64,000 nt of DNA, from NCBI GenBank assembly GCA_019423685.1, contig JAHZAY010000009.1, positions 43,219 to 107,218 on the forward strand, read 5' to 3'. The notes beneath the pieces are model-generated. The model did not search any database, had not been told where the DNA came from, and saw only the letters and a list, made by a program, of their open reading frames with translations. Positions 32,108 through 43,456 of the stretch are shown here, in pieces (position 1 is the first letter of the stretch; each line of letters opens with the position of its first letter). Source of the DNA: Clostridiales bacterium. Its GTDB lineage: Bacteria; Bacillota; Clostridia; Oscillospirales; Ruminococcaceae. The translations under genes and the position numbers were made by a program.

Positions 32108-32773
32108 TTACACCGGCTCAAAGGCGACACTCATGGCGATGTTGTCGCAGCGCTCCTTCATCAGCAGGTACAGCTTCTTGCCGATCTGGCAGAGCGTCTC
32201 ATCGGCAGGACCGGCCTGATTGTCGGCCTGCATCGCCCAGCTGCGCCCGATTGCCGTTGCACGCTGGTCCAGCGGGGCATCCTGCTCCTGCTGGAGGCAC
32301 AGTTTGTAGAGGGTGTAGGCGCGGTACTGGACGAGGTTGTTGTAAAAGTGTGGGCGCTCGTCGGAGATGGTGTCGTTGATCTGGGAGGTGACCAGCTTGG
32401 AGAGGATGGGGTCGGGCACAAAGTGCCGCACACAGTCCTCGGTCACAAACAGGTAGAGGATGCGCGCGTGAAACAGCTCCTTGTCCGAGAGGGTGATGCC
32501 GCCAAAGCCGTTGCCAAAGGCCAAAATCTGGCGGCCAAAGCGGATGCCAAGCTCCCTTGCGCGGTCCAGATTGTGGCAGCGTTTGTGCTGAAAGTAGCGG
32601 TCGATCTCCTCGGCGGAGGGTTCCAGCGGTTCTTTTGGGGCGCCCTTTTGGGGAAAGAGCTTCATGTCGTTGTCACTCTCCGCCATCAGCATCATTCTGT
32701 GTGCACGGTGCTGGTACAAAAAGCAGCCCGCTAAAAATAGCGCCGCAGCCGCGGCCAATATGCCAAAGCTCAT
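32108..32773 (-). CDS. membrane-anchored protein of unknown function
   Basis: A 221-residue protein with one N-terminal hydrophobic segment (about 3-20) and then a soluble, mostly helical domain with acidic and aromatic residues. LAGC at residues 14-17 resembles a lipobox, but the n-region has no Lys or Arg, so a signal anchor is at least as likely. I recognise no domain. The ATG follows AAAGGAGGCGC. It is probably co-transcribed with the TSCPD and PHP genes upstream on the same strand. Confidence 0.65.
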   Translation of the reverse strand: MSFGILAAAAALFLAGCFLYQHRAHRMMLMAESDNDMKLFPQKGAPKEPLEPSAEEIDRYFQHKRCHNLDRARELGIRFGRQILAFGNGFGGITLSDKELFHARILYLFVTEDCVRHFVPDPILSKLVTSQINDTISDERPHFYNNLVQYRAYTLYKLCLQQEQDAPLDQRATAIGRSWAMQADNQAGPADETLCQIGKKLYLLMKERCDNIAMSVAFEPV

Positions 32774-32809
32774 CCAAAGCGCCTCCTTTCCCTGTTTTGC
32801 GGCGAAGGT

Positions 32810-33061
32810 TTATCTGCGGTTGAGGTATGCTTGCAGCGCGTGTGCCAGCTGATCCGGGCAGGAGGTGGGCTTGGAGCCGCAATGAATCCCCTTAATGCGG
32901 GCGATGACGTCCTGTGCTTTCTGACCGCGGACCAGCGAGCTGATGCCTTTGAGGTTGCCGTTGCAGCCGCCGATAAATTGTACATCCTTGATGGTGTCGC
33001 CATCCATGTCCAGCAGGATGGTGCGGGAACAGGTCCCATGCGTCTGATACGCAAATGCCAT
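32810..33061 (-). CDS. TSCPD domain-containing small protein (TIGR03905 type)
   Basis: An 83-residue protein dominated by the TSCPD domain otherwise seen at the C-terminus of vitamin B12-dependent ribonucleotide reductases. Visible features are the Cys in GTCSR, the GGCNGNLKGIS block, and HCGSKPTSCPDQLAHAL with the name-giving motif; the Cys pattern suggests metal binding. Stand-alone forms are common in clostridia and have no assigned role that I know of. It sits between the PHP phosphatase and an anchored protein of unknown function. Confidence 0.85.
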   Translation of the reverse strand: MAFAYQTHGTCSRTILLDMDGDTIKDVQFIGGCNGNLKGISSLVRGQKAQDVIARIKGIHCGSKPTSCPDQLAHALQAYLNRR

Positions 33062-33112
33062 GTCTATCTTGCTCCTTTTTTGATGGGAATTAACGCTTTC
33101 ATTGTATCAGAT

Positions 33113-33961
33113 TTATTGTCCGGCTGCAAGCTCTTTTGCGCGGGCGAATATTTTTTTCAGGTTTTCTTCATCGGTGATCGCGCTGCCCAGCGGATTTGCC
33201 TTGTGCGAGCAGTTGCTGCCGTGAAAGTCGGTACCGCCGGTGACGATGAGGTTGTGCTGCCGGCACAGGTCCAACAGCTCCTTTTGGTCCTCGGGGGTAT
33301 TGCGCGGGTGATAAACTTCGACGCCGTCGATCCATCCGCTGGGGGCCAGCCGGCGCACCAGCTCCATCGAGCGGTAGACGCTTGGATGGGCAAAGACGGC
33401 CACTCCGCGGGCCTGCCGGATGGTTTGCAGCACCTCGTCCAGTTTGGGATAGACAGTTTTTTCGATGCAGCTGCCTGTGCGGTCGGAAAACAGCTGCTGA
33501 TAGAGCGCGCCGTAGACGGTGGTGTCGTACCCCAGGTCGAGCAGTGCCTGCATGATGTGCACCTTGTAGATCGAGTTGCTCGCAGCGGCATAGCGCAGGA
33601 TGTGCTCGCGGGTGACCGGATACAGGCGGGAGACATTTTCGATCATCTTCTCGCCCGAGCGCCTGCGCTCCTCCAATGTGCGGTTGAGCAGTCCCGCCAG
33701 CGCGTCCGGCTTCTGGGGAAGATAGCACAGGATGTGTACCCGGCGGCCGGTGTCCTCGTCGAAGGTGGAGATCTCCACACCGGGCAGGATGGTCAGGCCG
33801 TAGCGGCGGCCAAGGATTTCGGCGCGCGGCACGCCGGACATGGTATCGTGGTCGGTGATGGCCAGCGCGTCGAGGCCAGCGCGCTTGGCGTAAAAGACGA
33901 TGTCGTCCAATCCGGTGGAGCCGTCGGAAAGTTTGCTGTGGCAATGCAGATCGCCGATCAT
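33113..33961 (-). CDS. PHP-domain phosphoesterase
   Basis: A 282-residue PHP-family protein. The metal-binding motifs are visible: DLHCHSKLSDGS at 4-15, ITDHDTMSG at about 35-43, PGVEIST, FAHPSVY, and GTDFHGSN near the C-terminus. This pattern matches the YciV/TrpH group (nucleoside 3',5'-bisphosphate phosphatase or RNA 5'-exonuclease) more than the DNA polymerase-associated PHP domain. A promoter on the minus strand at 34015-34043 drives it; the TSCPD gene follows 51 bases later. Confidence 0.88.
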   Translation of the reverse strand: MIGDLHCHSKLSDGSTGLDDIVFYAKRAGLDALAITDHDTMSGVPRAEILGRRYGLTILPGVEISTFDEDTGRRVHILCYLPQKPDALAGLLNRTLEERRRSGEKMIENVSRLYPVTREHILRYAAASNSIYKVHIMQALLDLGYDTTVYGALYQQLFSDRTGSCIEKTVYPKLDEVLQTIRQARGVAVFAHPSVYRSMELVRRLAPSGWIDGVEVYHPRNTPEDQKELLDLCRQHNLIVTGGTDFHGSNCSHKANPLGSAITDEENLKKIFARAKELAAGQ

Positions 33962-34014
33962 GGCAGAAGCCTCCTTTATACTAGACTTTCCCCCATTTGG
34001 GGAAAACTGGCTTT

Positions 34015-34043
34015 ATTATATACCAAATGCGGGGTCTTGTCCA
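34015..34043 (-). promoter_or_regulatory. promoter of the PHP gene
   Basis: On the minus strand TGGACA (34043-34038) and TATAAT (34020-34015) with a 17-bp spacer. Confidence 0.6.
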
Positions 34044-34094
34044 GAATGGGCCGCAGCAGCGCCCTGTGCACGAAAAAACAGGGGAAAAGGTATA

Positions 34095-34123
34095 TTAACA
34101 AAGCGGCTTTTTTTTGGTATAAT
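34095..34123 (+). promoter_or_regulatory. promoter of the dnaD-type operon
   Basis: TTAACA at 34095-34100 and TATAAT at 34118-34123 with a 17-bp spacer and a TGG extended -10. Confidence 0.7.
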
Positions 34124-34164
34124 AAGACAACAAGCTATTACGAGAATAGGGGAAAAAGAATTTT

Positions 34165-35127
34165 ATGGCTTATCGCATCGAGTATACAAAATTTTCTTCC
34201 GTCTTTGCACTCCCCACTCTGTCCGAGCAGATCCTGTGCACCGCCCCGGATGCGGCGCTGCGGGTGCTGCTGTATCTGATGCAAAACCAGCGCCAGCCGA
34301 TTGATCCGAGCTACATCGCCGGGCGGCTGATGCTGCCGGAGCAAAAGGTGCTGGAGGCGCTGGAGTACTGGAAGGAACAGGGAATGCTGGCAGGGGAGCA
34401 GGCAGCCCCCACCCCCGCGCCAAGCCAGACGGCGCAGGGGCAAACCGCCCGCGTGCAGGTGGGCTTGCAGGCGCAGAAAAAGACGATGGCGATCGATGAA
34501 ATCGACGCGCTCTCCCAAAAGGACAACAGCATCGCCCAGCTGGTGGAGGCAGTCCAGGCCCAGATGGGCAAGGTGCTCACCCGCAGCGAGATCGAGACGC
34601 TGGTCTCCTTTTACACCTATGCGGGGCTGCCGCCGGAATACATCCTTTTGGCGGCCGCACACTGCTGCCAAAAGGCAAAGCCCAATATGCGCGCCCTCTC
34701 AAAGCTCCTCACCGATATGATGTCCGAAGACATCTATACTTATGAGCAGGCTGAGCAGTACCTCAGCCGCCGCCAGCTCCAGGACAGCGCACAAGGACAG
34801 GTGCGCGCGGCCTTCGGCATCCACGACCGGGCATTAACCCGCCAGGAGTGCCACTACATCGACACCTGGTTTTTGGACTACCACTTTGACATCGCGATGG
34901 TGAAGCTGGCCTATGAGCGAGCCATCGACCAGATCGGTAAAGTCTCCTTTGCCTATATCAACAAGATCCTTGCCAGCTGGCACCAAAAGGGAATCACCAC
35001 TACCCAGCAGGCAGCTCAGGAGCGACAGAGTGCAAAGGCGGTGCAAAAGGGACAGCAGTCCTCCATCGACTTTGACCAGATTCAGCACTACATCACCTAC
35101 GGTGGGCAGGCACAGGGGAAAAAGTAA
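34165..35127 (+). CDS. DnaD-domain replication protein
   Basis: A 320-residue protein with an N-terminal winged-helix region (about 20-75; ALRVLLYLMQNQ, then MLPEQKVLEALEYWKEQGML), a low-complexity Ala/Pro/Gln linker, and two DnaD/DnaB_2-type helical domains: ITRSEIETLVSF-like LTRSEIETLVSFYTYAG and LTRQECHYIDTWF, the latter with YINKILASWHQKG. In Firmicutes such proteins help load the replicative helicase. The helicase-loader-like ATPase follows, which supports the role. Confidence 0.87.
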   Translation: MAYRIEYTKFSSVFALPTLSEQILCTAPDAALRVLLYLMQNQRQPIDPSYIAGRLMLPEQKVLEALEYWKEQGMLAGEQAAPTPAPSQTAQGQTARVQVGLQAQKKTMAIDEIDALSQKDNSIAQLVEAVQAQMGKVLTRSEIETLVSFYTYAGLPPEYILLAAAHCCQKAKPNMRALSKLLTDMMSEDIYTYEQAEQYLSRRQLQDSAQGQVRAAFGIHDRALTRQECHYIDTWFLDYHFDIAMVKLAYERAIDQIGKVSFAYINKILASWHQKGITTTQQAAQERQSAKAVQKGQQSSIDFDQIQHYITYGGQAQGKK

Positions 35128-35255
35128 CCGGGACATTTTTGCGCCCCGAAAAACGGGCAAAGACACAATACAGCGGGAAAAACCTATGAAAAAACACACA
35201 GCGGTCGCTGGCTGATGGCGGGGACCGGCAACAGAAAAAAGGAGGGAACAAGCGG

Positions 35256-36266
35256 ATGGGTTTTCCAAAGGAAATTTATGACCGCGCATCGGCGGTGCTG
35301 GCCGACAGGCGCCAGCGCGCCAGAGAGCAGAGCCAGCGCAACCGGCAGGAGATCTACCGCATGCTGCCGCAGATCGAGGCGATCGACGCTCAGCTGCGGC
35401 AGATCGGCATGAAGACCATCCAGGCGGTGGCCAGCGCGCCGGAGAATCTGGACAAAATCATCGAGCGCCTCAAAACCCAGAGCCTCGCGCTGCAAAAGCA
35501 GCGAGACGACCTGCTGGAGCAGGCGCACCTGCTGGAAGTTTACCGCGACGACGGCTATACCTGCAAAAAGTGCCAGGACACCGGTTATGTGGGCAGCAGC
35601 AAATGTGAGTGCTTCCAGCAGCTGCTGCGCAAACAGGCGTTTGAGGCGCTGGGTGCGGCACACCCGCAGGAGTGCCGCTTTTCAAACTTTCTGCTGGACT
35701 ATTACAGCACCCAGCCGCTGCCCAACGGCGTGGTGCCGCGGGAGAGAATGACGGCGATCAAAAACTACTGCGCGGCCTATGCGCGGGACTTTGCCATCGA
35801 CCGCCGCCGCCGCACCGCCTCGCCCAGCCTGTTGTTTTTGGGCAACACTGGCCTGGGCAAGACCCACCTGTCGCTTGCCATCGCGGGCCAGGTGATCGAC
35901 AAGGGATATGGGGTGGTGTATGGGTCGGCACAAAATCTGCTGGGCAAGCTGGAAAAGGAAAAATTCAGCTTTTCTGCCCAGGACAGCGACGAGCAGAGCT
36001 ACCTTTCGTTGGTGCTGGAATGTGACCTTTTGATTCTGGACGATCTCGGCACCGAATTTTTGAGCCAATTCGTCACCTCGATGCTGTATAATATCATCAA
36101 TACACGTCTCCTGGAAGCCAGACCCACCATCATCAGCACCAACCTTTCCTTCCAGGAAATCAGCAAGCGGTACACCGACCGGCTGGCCTCCAGACTGTTT
36201 GGCGGCTTTGAACAGTTTGAGTTTGTCGGGCGGGATGTGCGCATCCAGAGCAAGATTAGGGGATGA
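35256..36266 (+). CDS. DnaC/DnaI-type helicase loader ATPase
   Basis: A 336-residue AAA+ protein. The N-terminal coiled-coil region leads to a Cys cluster (C103, C106, C117, C119; CKKC and CEC) like the zinc-binding domain of Bacillus DnaI, then Walker A GNTGLGKTHL near residue 195, Walker B LLILDDLG, and SRLFGGFEQFEF near the C-terminus. It probably loads DnaB-type helicase at forks together with the DnaD-like protein encoded upstream. IS21-type IstB is the alternative family, but no transposase is nearby. Ribosome site AAGGAGGG. Confidence 0.88.
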   Translation: MGFPKEIYDRASAVLADRRQRAREQSQRNRQEIYRMLPQIEAIDAQLRQIGMKTIQAVASAPENLDKIIERLKTQSLALQKQRDDLLEQAHLLEVYRDDGYTCKKCQDTGYVGSSKCECFQQLLRKQAFEALGAAHPQECRFSNFLLDYYSTQPLPNGVVPRERMTAIKNYCAAYARDFAIDRRRRTASPSLLFLGNTGLGKTHLSLAIAGQVIDKGYGVVYGSAQNLLGKLEKEKFSFSAQDSDEQSYLSLVLECDLLILDDLGTEFLSQFVTSMLYNIINTRLLEARPTIISTNLSFQEISKRYTDRLASRLFGGFEQFEFVGRDVRIQSKIRG

Positions 36267-37040
36267 GTGATTGTTATGTATACTGAGAAGGAGCGTGCCA
36301 AGCTGCTGATTCAGGCAGCAACAGCATTTTCCACCTACCCTGAGGTGGAGGGGATTGTGCAGGTCGGCTCCGGTGTGGAGGGCTTTGGGGATGTCTATTC
36401 GGACATCGACCTGCTGGTTTCCACCTTTCTTGCACCCCAGGTGCAAAAGCTGCGCGAGCGGGTGGAAAGATTGTTTTCGGATGCGGTGTACATCCGCCCG
36501 AAACCGCTGGAACAGGGAATCTTTTTGTACATCTTTTTAAAAAACGGACTGGAGTTTGACCTCGTCCTGCTGCCCACCAAGGCGTTGCAGGTGCGCTCTT
36601 CCCAATGGAAGATCCTCACCGACAAGACTGGGCAGGTTCTGCAGCGGATGCACTCCTCCCAGATTGAGGAGCTGGACCAGCAGGCCTTTCGGGGGACGCT
36701 GATGGAGTGGGAGTTTGAGATCCTCTACGCCATTCGGGGCATCCTGTTTGAGATTCAGCGGGAAAACTTTTTGTATGTGCTCTCCCAGATGGCTTTTGTG
36801 CGCGAACGGCTGGTTCGGCTGCAATGCCACTATGAAAAGAAGGAGACACATCAGTTTAAGGACTACCGCACATTGGACGAGGACTTTCAGCTGCGCTTGC
36901 GGGGGACCTATCCCTCCGAGCTGTCCCGCCAGCCGATGCTGCTGTGTGCCCAGCGGCTGTTGCAGCTGTTTTTAAAGCAGCACAGCGACAACCACGTCTG
37001 GGAGATCGACAGCAGGATGCTGGACATTTTGAAGGTATAA
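36267..37040 (+). CDS. nucleotidyltransferase-fold protein
   Basis: A 257-residue protein with the DNA polymerase beta-type nucleotidyltransferase motif GSGVEGFGDVYSDIDLLV (about 33-50), where the DID pair binds metal, followed by a helical C-terminal part. It resembles streptomycin/aminoglycoside adenylyltransferases only in this fold; the substrate is unknown. The GTG at 36267 abuts the preceding stop; an ATG three codons later (36276) is an equally good start. It is the third gene of the dnaD operon. Confidence 0.72.
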   Translation: MIVMYTEKERAKLLIQAATAFSTYPEVEGIVQVGSGVEGFGDVYSDIDLLVSTFLAPQVQKLRERVERLFSDAVYIRPKPLEQGIFLYIFLKNGLEFDLVLLPTKALQVRSSQWKILTDKTGQVLQRMHSSQIEELDQQAFRGTLMEWEFEILYAIRGILFEIQRENFLYVLSQMAFVRERLVRLQCHYEKKETHQFKDYRTLDEDFQLRLRGTYPSELSRQPMLLCAQRLLQLFLKQHSDNHVWEIDSRMLDILKV

Positions 37041-37063
37041 CCCCAACGGGGAAAGGAGTGGGC

Positions 37064-38089
37064 ATGGAGAGATTGTTTTTGCAGGCCGGGGACGACCTGG
37101 CACAGGAGGTTGTGACGGTAGGGGAACAGTTTGAGCAGAACCTGCAGGCGATGCTGGACACATTGTTTGAGAATCGGGGCAACATCCTGTGGGGGCTGTT
37201 TTTGATCTTGCTGGTGCTTATATGCAGCAAGCTTTTGCTCAAGGTGATTTCTGCATTGACCGGGCACCTGCTGCGCGCGCCAAAGTACCAGAATGAGACG
37301 CCGGCTGCCAAGCGGATGCGCACCCTGATGACCCTTTTGCGCAGCGTCACCCGCTACATCATCTACTTTATCTCCTTCCTGCTGGTGCTGAGCATCCTGG
37401 GAATGGGCAAGCCGCTGGGCAATCTGCTGGTCACGGCGGGCATCGGCAGCCTTGCCATCGGCTTTGGCGCCCAGAGCTTAGTAAAGGACGTCATTTCCGG
37501 CATGTTCATGATCTTTGAAAACCAGTTTTCGGTCGGGGATTACATCAAGATCGGGGATGTGCAGGGTACGGTGGAGGCCACCGCGATGCGCCTGACCTAT
37601 CTGCGCTCGGACACCGGCGATCAGATCATCATCCCCAACGGCAGCATCACCAGGGTCATCAACTACAACAAGGGCACCTCGGTGGCGCTGGTGGTCATCC
37701 CTGTGGCCTATGAGGCGGACACCCGCAAGGTGCTGGACCTCATCGACCTTGCAGTGGGGGAATATGCCCGGCAAAACCACGATCTCATCGAGCAGGAACC
37801 GAAGGTGCTGGGGGTCAGCGCCCTGAAGGAGTCCAACATGGAGATCACCGTCAGCTGTGAGGTCAAGCCGATGAAGCAGTGGGCGGTGGAGCGGGGAATC
37901 CGCCTTGCCGTCAAGGAGATGTTTGACCGCAGCGGAGTGCCCTACCCCTACCCGAAGGTGGTGCAGATGCCCTATCAGGCGCCGGGAGATCTGGTGTGTC
38001 GCGAGGACATCTTTGTCAAACCCAAAGCGCCGGATGTCCCTCCCGACTGGGAGCAGGCCGATGCCGTAGAGGGAAATACAGAAAATTGA
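37064..38089 (+). CDS. small-conductance mechanosensitive channel, MscS family
   Basis: A 341-residue MscS homologue. Three membrane segments are expected at about 41-62, 93-113 and 118-140; the pore-lining helix and following beta domain read GSLAIGFGAQSLVKDVISG and NQFSVGDYIKIGD, and IIPNGSITRVINY follows. It releases solutes under osmotic down-shock. The frame is open upstream inside the preceding gene, but AAAGGAGTG before 37064 marks the start. The C-terminal tail is longer than in E. coli MscS. Confidence 0.9.
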   Translation: MERLFLQAGDDLAQEVVTVGEQFEQNLQAMLDTLFENRGNILWGLFLILLVLICSKLLLKVISALTGHLLRAPKYQNETPAAKRMRTLMTLLRSVTRYIIYFISFLLVLSILGMGKPLGNLLVTAGIGSLAIGFGAQSLVKDVISGMFMIFENQFSVGDYIKIGDVQGTVEATAMRLTYLRSDTGDQIIIPNGSITRVINYNKGTSVALVVIPVAYEADTRKVLDLIDLAVGEYARQNHDLIEQEPKVLGVSALKESNMEITVSCEVKPMKQWAVERGIRLAVKEMFDRSGVPYPYPKVVQMPYQAPGDLVCREDIFVKPKAPDVPPDWEQADAVEGNTEN

Positions 38090-38114
38090 GGGAGCGATGC
38101 TCCCTCTTTTTTTT
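38088..38114 (+). terminator. intrinsic terminator after the MscS gene
   Basis: GAGGGAGC-gat-GCTCCCTC followed by T8. It starts within the last codon of the gene. Confidence 0.88.
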
Positions 38115-38131
38115 GTTCTCACACCGCCAGT

Positions 38132-40579
<2,448 letters not shown>

Positions 40580-40868
40580 GGGATCATCCTTTCGGAAAAA
40601 AAGAGAATAGAAAAAAAGTGGGGAGGGCGCTGCACACAAATTTGGGCGGGTGCTTATACTGGTAATGAACAGTGCGGAAAGACAGCAGGGCACCTTGATG
40701 ATGGGGAAAAATCCACAATCACGAGCGCCCCCATCACAGCAGAATATTGGAGCGCAGCCGCCGTTTATACCGGCCCGCGCAAAAATATCCCGCCGCAAAC
40801 CGGGTGTCACCAAATTTCCGAACTCTTCATAGTATGGTTCGAAATCATTTATCAGGAGGTACTTATCT

Positions 40869-41063
40869 ATGTACGGCAACAATAACTGGTGGATCCTCAT
40901 TCTCATTCTCCTCTTCTTCGGTTGTGGCAGTTATAGCTTCAATGGCTGCGGCTGCAATAGCTGTGGCTGTAACAGCTGCGGCTGCAACAGCTGCTCCAAC
41001 AACTGCTCTAACAACTGCAACTGCAATTCCAACAACTGCGGCTGCAACTGCTGCTGCGACTAA
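40869..41063 (+). CDS. Cys/Asn-rich small membrane-anchored protein
   Basis: A 64-residue protein: a short polar N-terminus (MYGNNNWW), one hydrophobic segment (about 7-17), and then a low-complexity tail with 16 cysteines built from NSCGC and SNNC repeats, ending CNCCCD. A perfect AGGAGG precedes the ATG and a strong terminator follows, so it looks like a real single-gene unit. I do not recognise the family. The Cys-rich tail suggests metal binding, cross-linking or a spore-coat role. CATAGTAT at 40828-40835 resembles mother-cell (sigma-E/K) -10 elements. Confidence 0.7.
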   Translation: MYGNNNWWILILILLFFGCGSYSFNGCGCNSCGCNSCGCNSCSNNCSNNCNCNSNNCGCNCCCD

Positions 41064-41076
41064 TTCGCCGGCATCA

Positions 41077-41114
41077 AAAGGGGCGGGAAGGCGTTTGGCC
41101 TTTCCGCCCCTTTT
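41077..41114 (+). terminator. intrinsic terminator after the Cys-rich gene
   Basis: AAAAGGGGCGGGAAGGC pairs with GCCTTTCCGCCCCTTTT, a very stable stem ending in T4. Confidence 0.85.
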
Positions 41115-41195
41115 GGCTTTGTTTTACAAAATAATAAAGAAATCGATGGAAATTATGTACAATAAAAATTTTCTGTAAAGAGTTAGAGAGACGCA

Positions 41196-41224
41196 TTGCG
41201 GGCAAAATTTTTTTGTATTATCAT
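41196..41224 (+). promoter_or_regulatory. promoter of ftsH
   Basis: TTGCGG at 41196-41201 and TATCAT at 41219-41224, 17-bp spacer. Confidence 0.5.
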
Positions 41225-41263
41225 AAGGTAGAGAAGAGGCAGTATGCCGAAAGGAGAAAGGAT

Positions 41264-43114
41264 ATGAACGAAGTTAAAAACCAAAAGGCAAAGAAACCTT
41301 TGATTTACTATTACCTTATCGCACTGCTCATCATGATGCTGCTCAACTTCCTGTTTTTCCCCTCTGTCTTAAAGCGGCAGGAGGTGCAGGTGGACTACAG
41401 CACCTTTATGAGCGATCTGGAGGCGGGCAAGATCTCCCAGGTGGAGGTGCAGGACCAGAAGATCGAGTACCTGCTCAAGGATGATGCCAACGATTGGAAC
41501 ATCTACATCACCGGCAATATGGGAGACCCGGATCTGGTTAACCGTCTGGAGCAGTCGGGCGTCACCTACGGCAAACAGATCGAAGAGCCGATGTCGCCGG
41601 TGCTCTACATGCTCATCAGCGTCGGCCTGCCGATCGTGATCTTTGTGGTGGTGGGCCAGTTGCTCTCCCGCTCGCTGCAAAAGCGGATGGGCGGTTCCAA
41701 CGCCATGATGTTTGGCAAGAGCAACGCCAAGGTCTATGTGGAGGCGCAGACCGGTAAGACCTTTGCCGACGTAGCCGGCGAGGAGGAGGCCAAAGAGGCG
41801 CTCAAAGAGATTGTGGATTTTCTGCACAACCCGCAGAAATATGAGTCGATCGGCGCGCAGATGCCAAAGGGCGTATTGCTGCAGGGCCCTCCCGGAACCG
41901 GCAAGACACTGCTGGCAAAGGCGGTAGCGGGCGAGGCAAACGTCCCGTTCTTCTCGATCTCCGGCTCGGAGTTTGTGGAGATGTTTGTGGGTGCCGGTGC
42001 AGCGCGGGTGCGCGATCTGTTCCATCAGGCGCAGGAGAAAGCGCCGTGCATCGTCTTTATCGATGAGATCGATACCATCGGCAAAAAGCGTGACGGTTCT
42101 CTGGGCGGCAACGACGAGCGCGAACAGACCTTAAACCAGCTGCTCACCGAGATGGACGGCTTTGACGGCAAGAAGGGCGTCGTCATCCTGGCAGCGACCA
42201 ACCGCCCGGATTCGCTGGACCCGGCGCTGCTGCGTCCGGGACGCTTTGACCGCCGCGTGCCGGTCGAGCTGCCCGATCTGCAGGGAAGAGAGGCCATCCT
42301 GCGGGTACATGCCCAGGACAAGCAGATGGCCGATAACATCGACTACAGCGTCATCGCCAGAGCGACGGCGGGCGCTTCCGGTGCGGAGCTTGCCAACATC
42401 GTCAACGAGGCGGCGCTGCGCGCGGTGCGCAACGGACGCTCTCAGGTAGAACAGGAGGATTTGGAGGAGTCGGTCGAGACAGTCATCGCCGGTTACCAGC
42501 GCAAAAATGCGGTGGTTTCCCAGAAGGACAAACAGATCGTGGCCTACCACGAGACCGGCCATGCACTGGTGGCGGCGATGCAGAAACATTCCGCACCGGT
42601 GCACAAGATCACCATCATCCCCCGCACCTCCGGCGCGCTGGGCTACACCATGCAGGTGGAGGAGCAGGACACCCTGCTGATGAGCAAGGAAGAGATTTTG
42701 GACAAGATCGCGACCTATACCGGCGGACGTGCGGCTGAGGAGGTCATCTTCGGGTCGATCACCTCGGGCGCATCCAACGACATCGAGCAGGCGACCAAGC
42801 TTGCACGGGCGATGGTCACCCAGCTGGGCATGAGCGACACCTTTGGCATGGTGGCCATGGAGACGGTGAGCAACCGTTATCTGGGCGGAGATGCCTCGCT
42901 TGCCTGCTCGGATGAGACTGCGGCCAAGATCGACGAGGAAGTGCGGCAGATCATCGAGCAGTGCCACCAGAAGGCAAAGGACATCCTGCTGCAAAACCTG
43001 CCTAAGCTGCACGAGCTGGCAAAATATCTGCTGGAGAAGGAGACGATCACCGGCGAGGAGTTTATGGAAATCCTCAACCGTCCGACACAGCCAAACGCAA
43101 TCGAAGAAAAATAA
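41264..43114 (+). CDS. ftsH: membrane ATP-dependent zinc metalloprotease FtsH
   Basis: A 616-residue membrane AAA protease. Two membrane segments (about 12-32 and 110-130) flank an extracytoplasmic domain; the AAA domain has Walker A GPPGTGKT near 207, Walker B IVFIDEID and the SRH NRPDSLDPALLRPGRFDR region; the M41 peptidase motif HETGH lies near 428 and the third zinc ligand in the region TSGASNDIEQAT. It degrades damaged membrane proteins and regulators. The frame opens 17 codons earlier, but AAAGGAG supports 41264. Single gene with its own terminator. Confidence 0.95.
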   Translation: MNEVKNQKAKKPLIYYYLIALLIMMLLNFLFFPSVLKRQEVQVDYSTFMSDLEAGKISQVEVQDQKIEYLLKDDANDWNIYITGNMGDPDLVNRLEQSGVTYGKQIEEPMSPVLYMLISVGLPIVIFVVVGQLLSRSLQKRMGGSNAMMFGKSNAKVYVEAQTGKTFADVAGEEEAKEALKEIVDFLHNPQKYESIGAQMPKGVLLQGPPGTGKTLLAKAVAGEANVPFFSISGSEFVEMFVGAGAARVRDLFHQAQEKAPCIVFIDEIDTIGKKRDGSLGGNDEREQTLNQLLTEMDGFDGKKGVVILAATNRPDSLDPALLRPGRFDRRVPVELPDLQGREAILRVHAQDKQMADNIDYSVIARATAGASGAELANIVNEAALRAVRNGRSQVEQEDLEESVETVIAGYQRKNAVVSQKDKQIVAYHETGHALVAAMQKHSAPVHKITIIPRTSGALGYTMQVEEQDTLLMSKEEILDKIATYTGGRAAEEVIFGSITSGASNDIEQATKLARAMVTQLGMSDTFGMVAMETVSNRYLGGDASLACSDETAAKIDEEVRQIIEQCHQKAKDILLQNLPKLHELAKYLLEKETITGEEFMEILNRPTQPNAIEEK

Positions 43115-43132
43115 CAGCCCCTTGCGGGCAAA

Positions 43133-43160
43133 AGAGGGAGCGAAAGCTCCCTCTTTTTTT
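43133..43160 (+). terminator. intrinsic terminator of ftsH
   Basis: AGAGGGAGC-gaaa-GCTCCCTCT followed by T7. Confidence 0.9.
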
Positions 43161-43456
43161 GTAGTGAAAAAACGGATCCCAGCTGCCACACAGCTTGACA
43201 GGGGCAGGGGAACGGCGCTTTACTCTGCTACCATGTTACTATATTACTAAATATCTGCCTACAATTTTGGTAAAATTCACCGTCAATTTGTACAGATAAA
43301 CAGAGCAATCTTTAAAAAAACCAGAGAAAATATCTATTTTCCCCGCCAATTTGTTTGACACCCACCCGTTTGTCTGTTATCTTGATAATAAGGAGAAAAA
43401 CCATAAGGTTTTTGCAAAGTGCGAAAATTTTAGCTTAGAAAAGAGGAATGTATGCG
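43161..43456 (+). other. intergenic region with the hut promoter
   Basis: About 300 bases with no gene. It is AT-rich from 43250 onward and holds the hut promoter at 43355-43383. I see no riboswitch or clear operator. Confidence 0.55.
43355..43383 (+). promoter_or_regulatory. promoter of the hut cluster
   Basis: Perfect TTGACA at 43355-43360 and TATCTT at 43378-43383 with a 17-bp spacer. Confidence 0.75.

Noticed and set aside
35256..36266. DnaI-like gene considered as IstB of an IS21 element
   Set aside because: No IstA transposase or terminal repeats nearby; the DnaD neighbour and Cys cluster favour a helicase loader.
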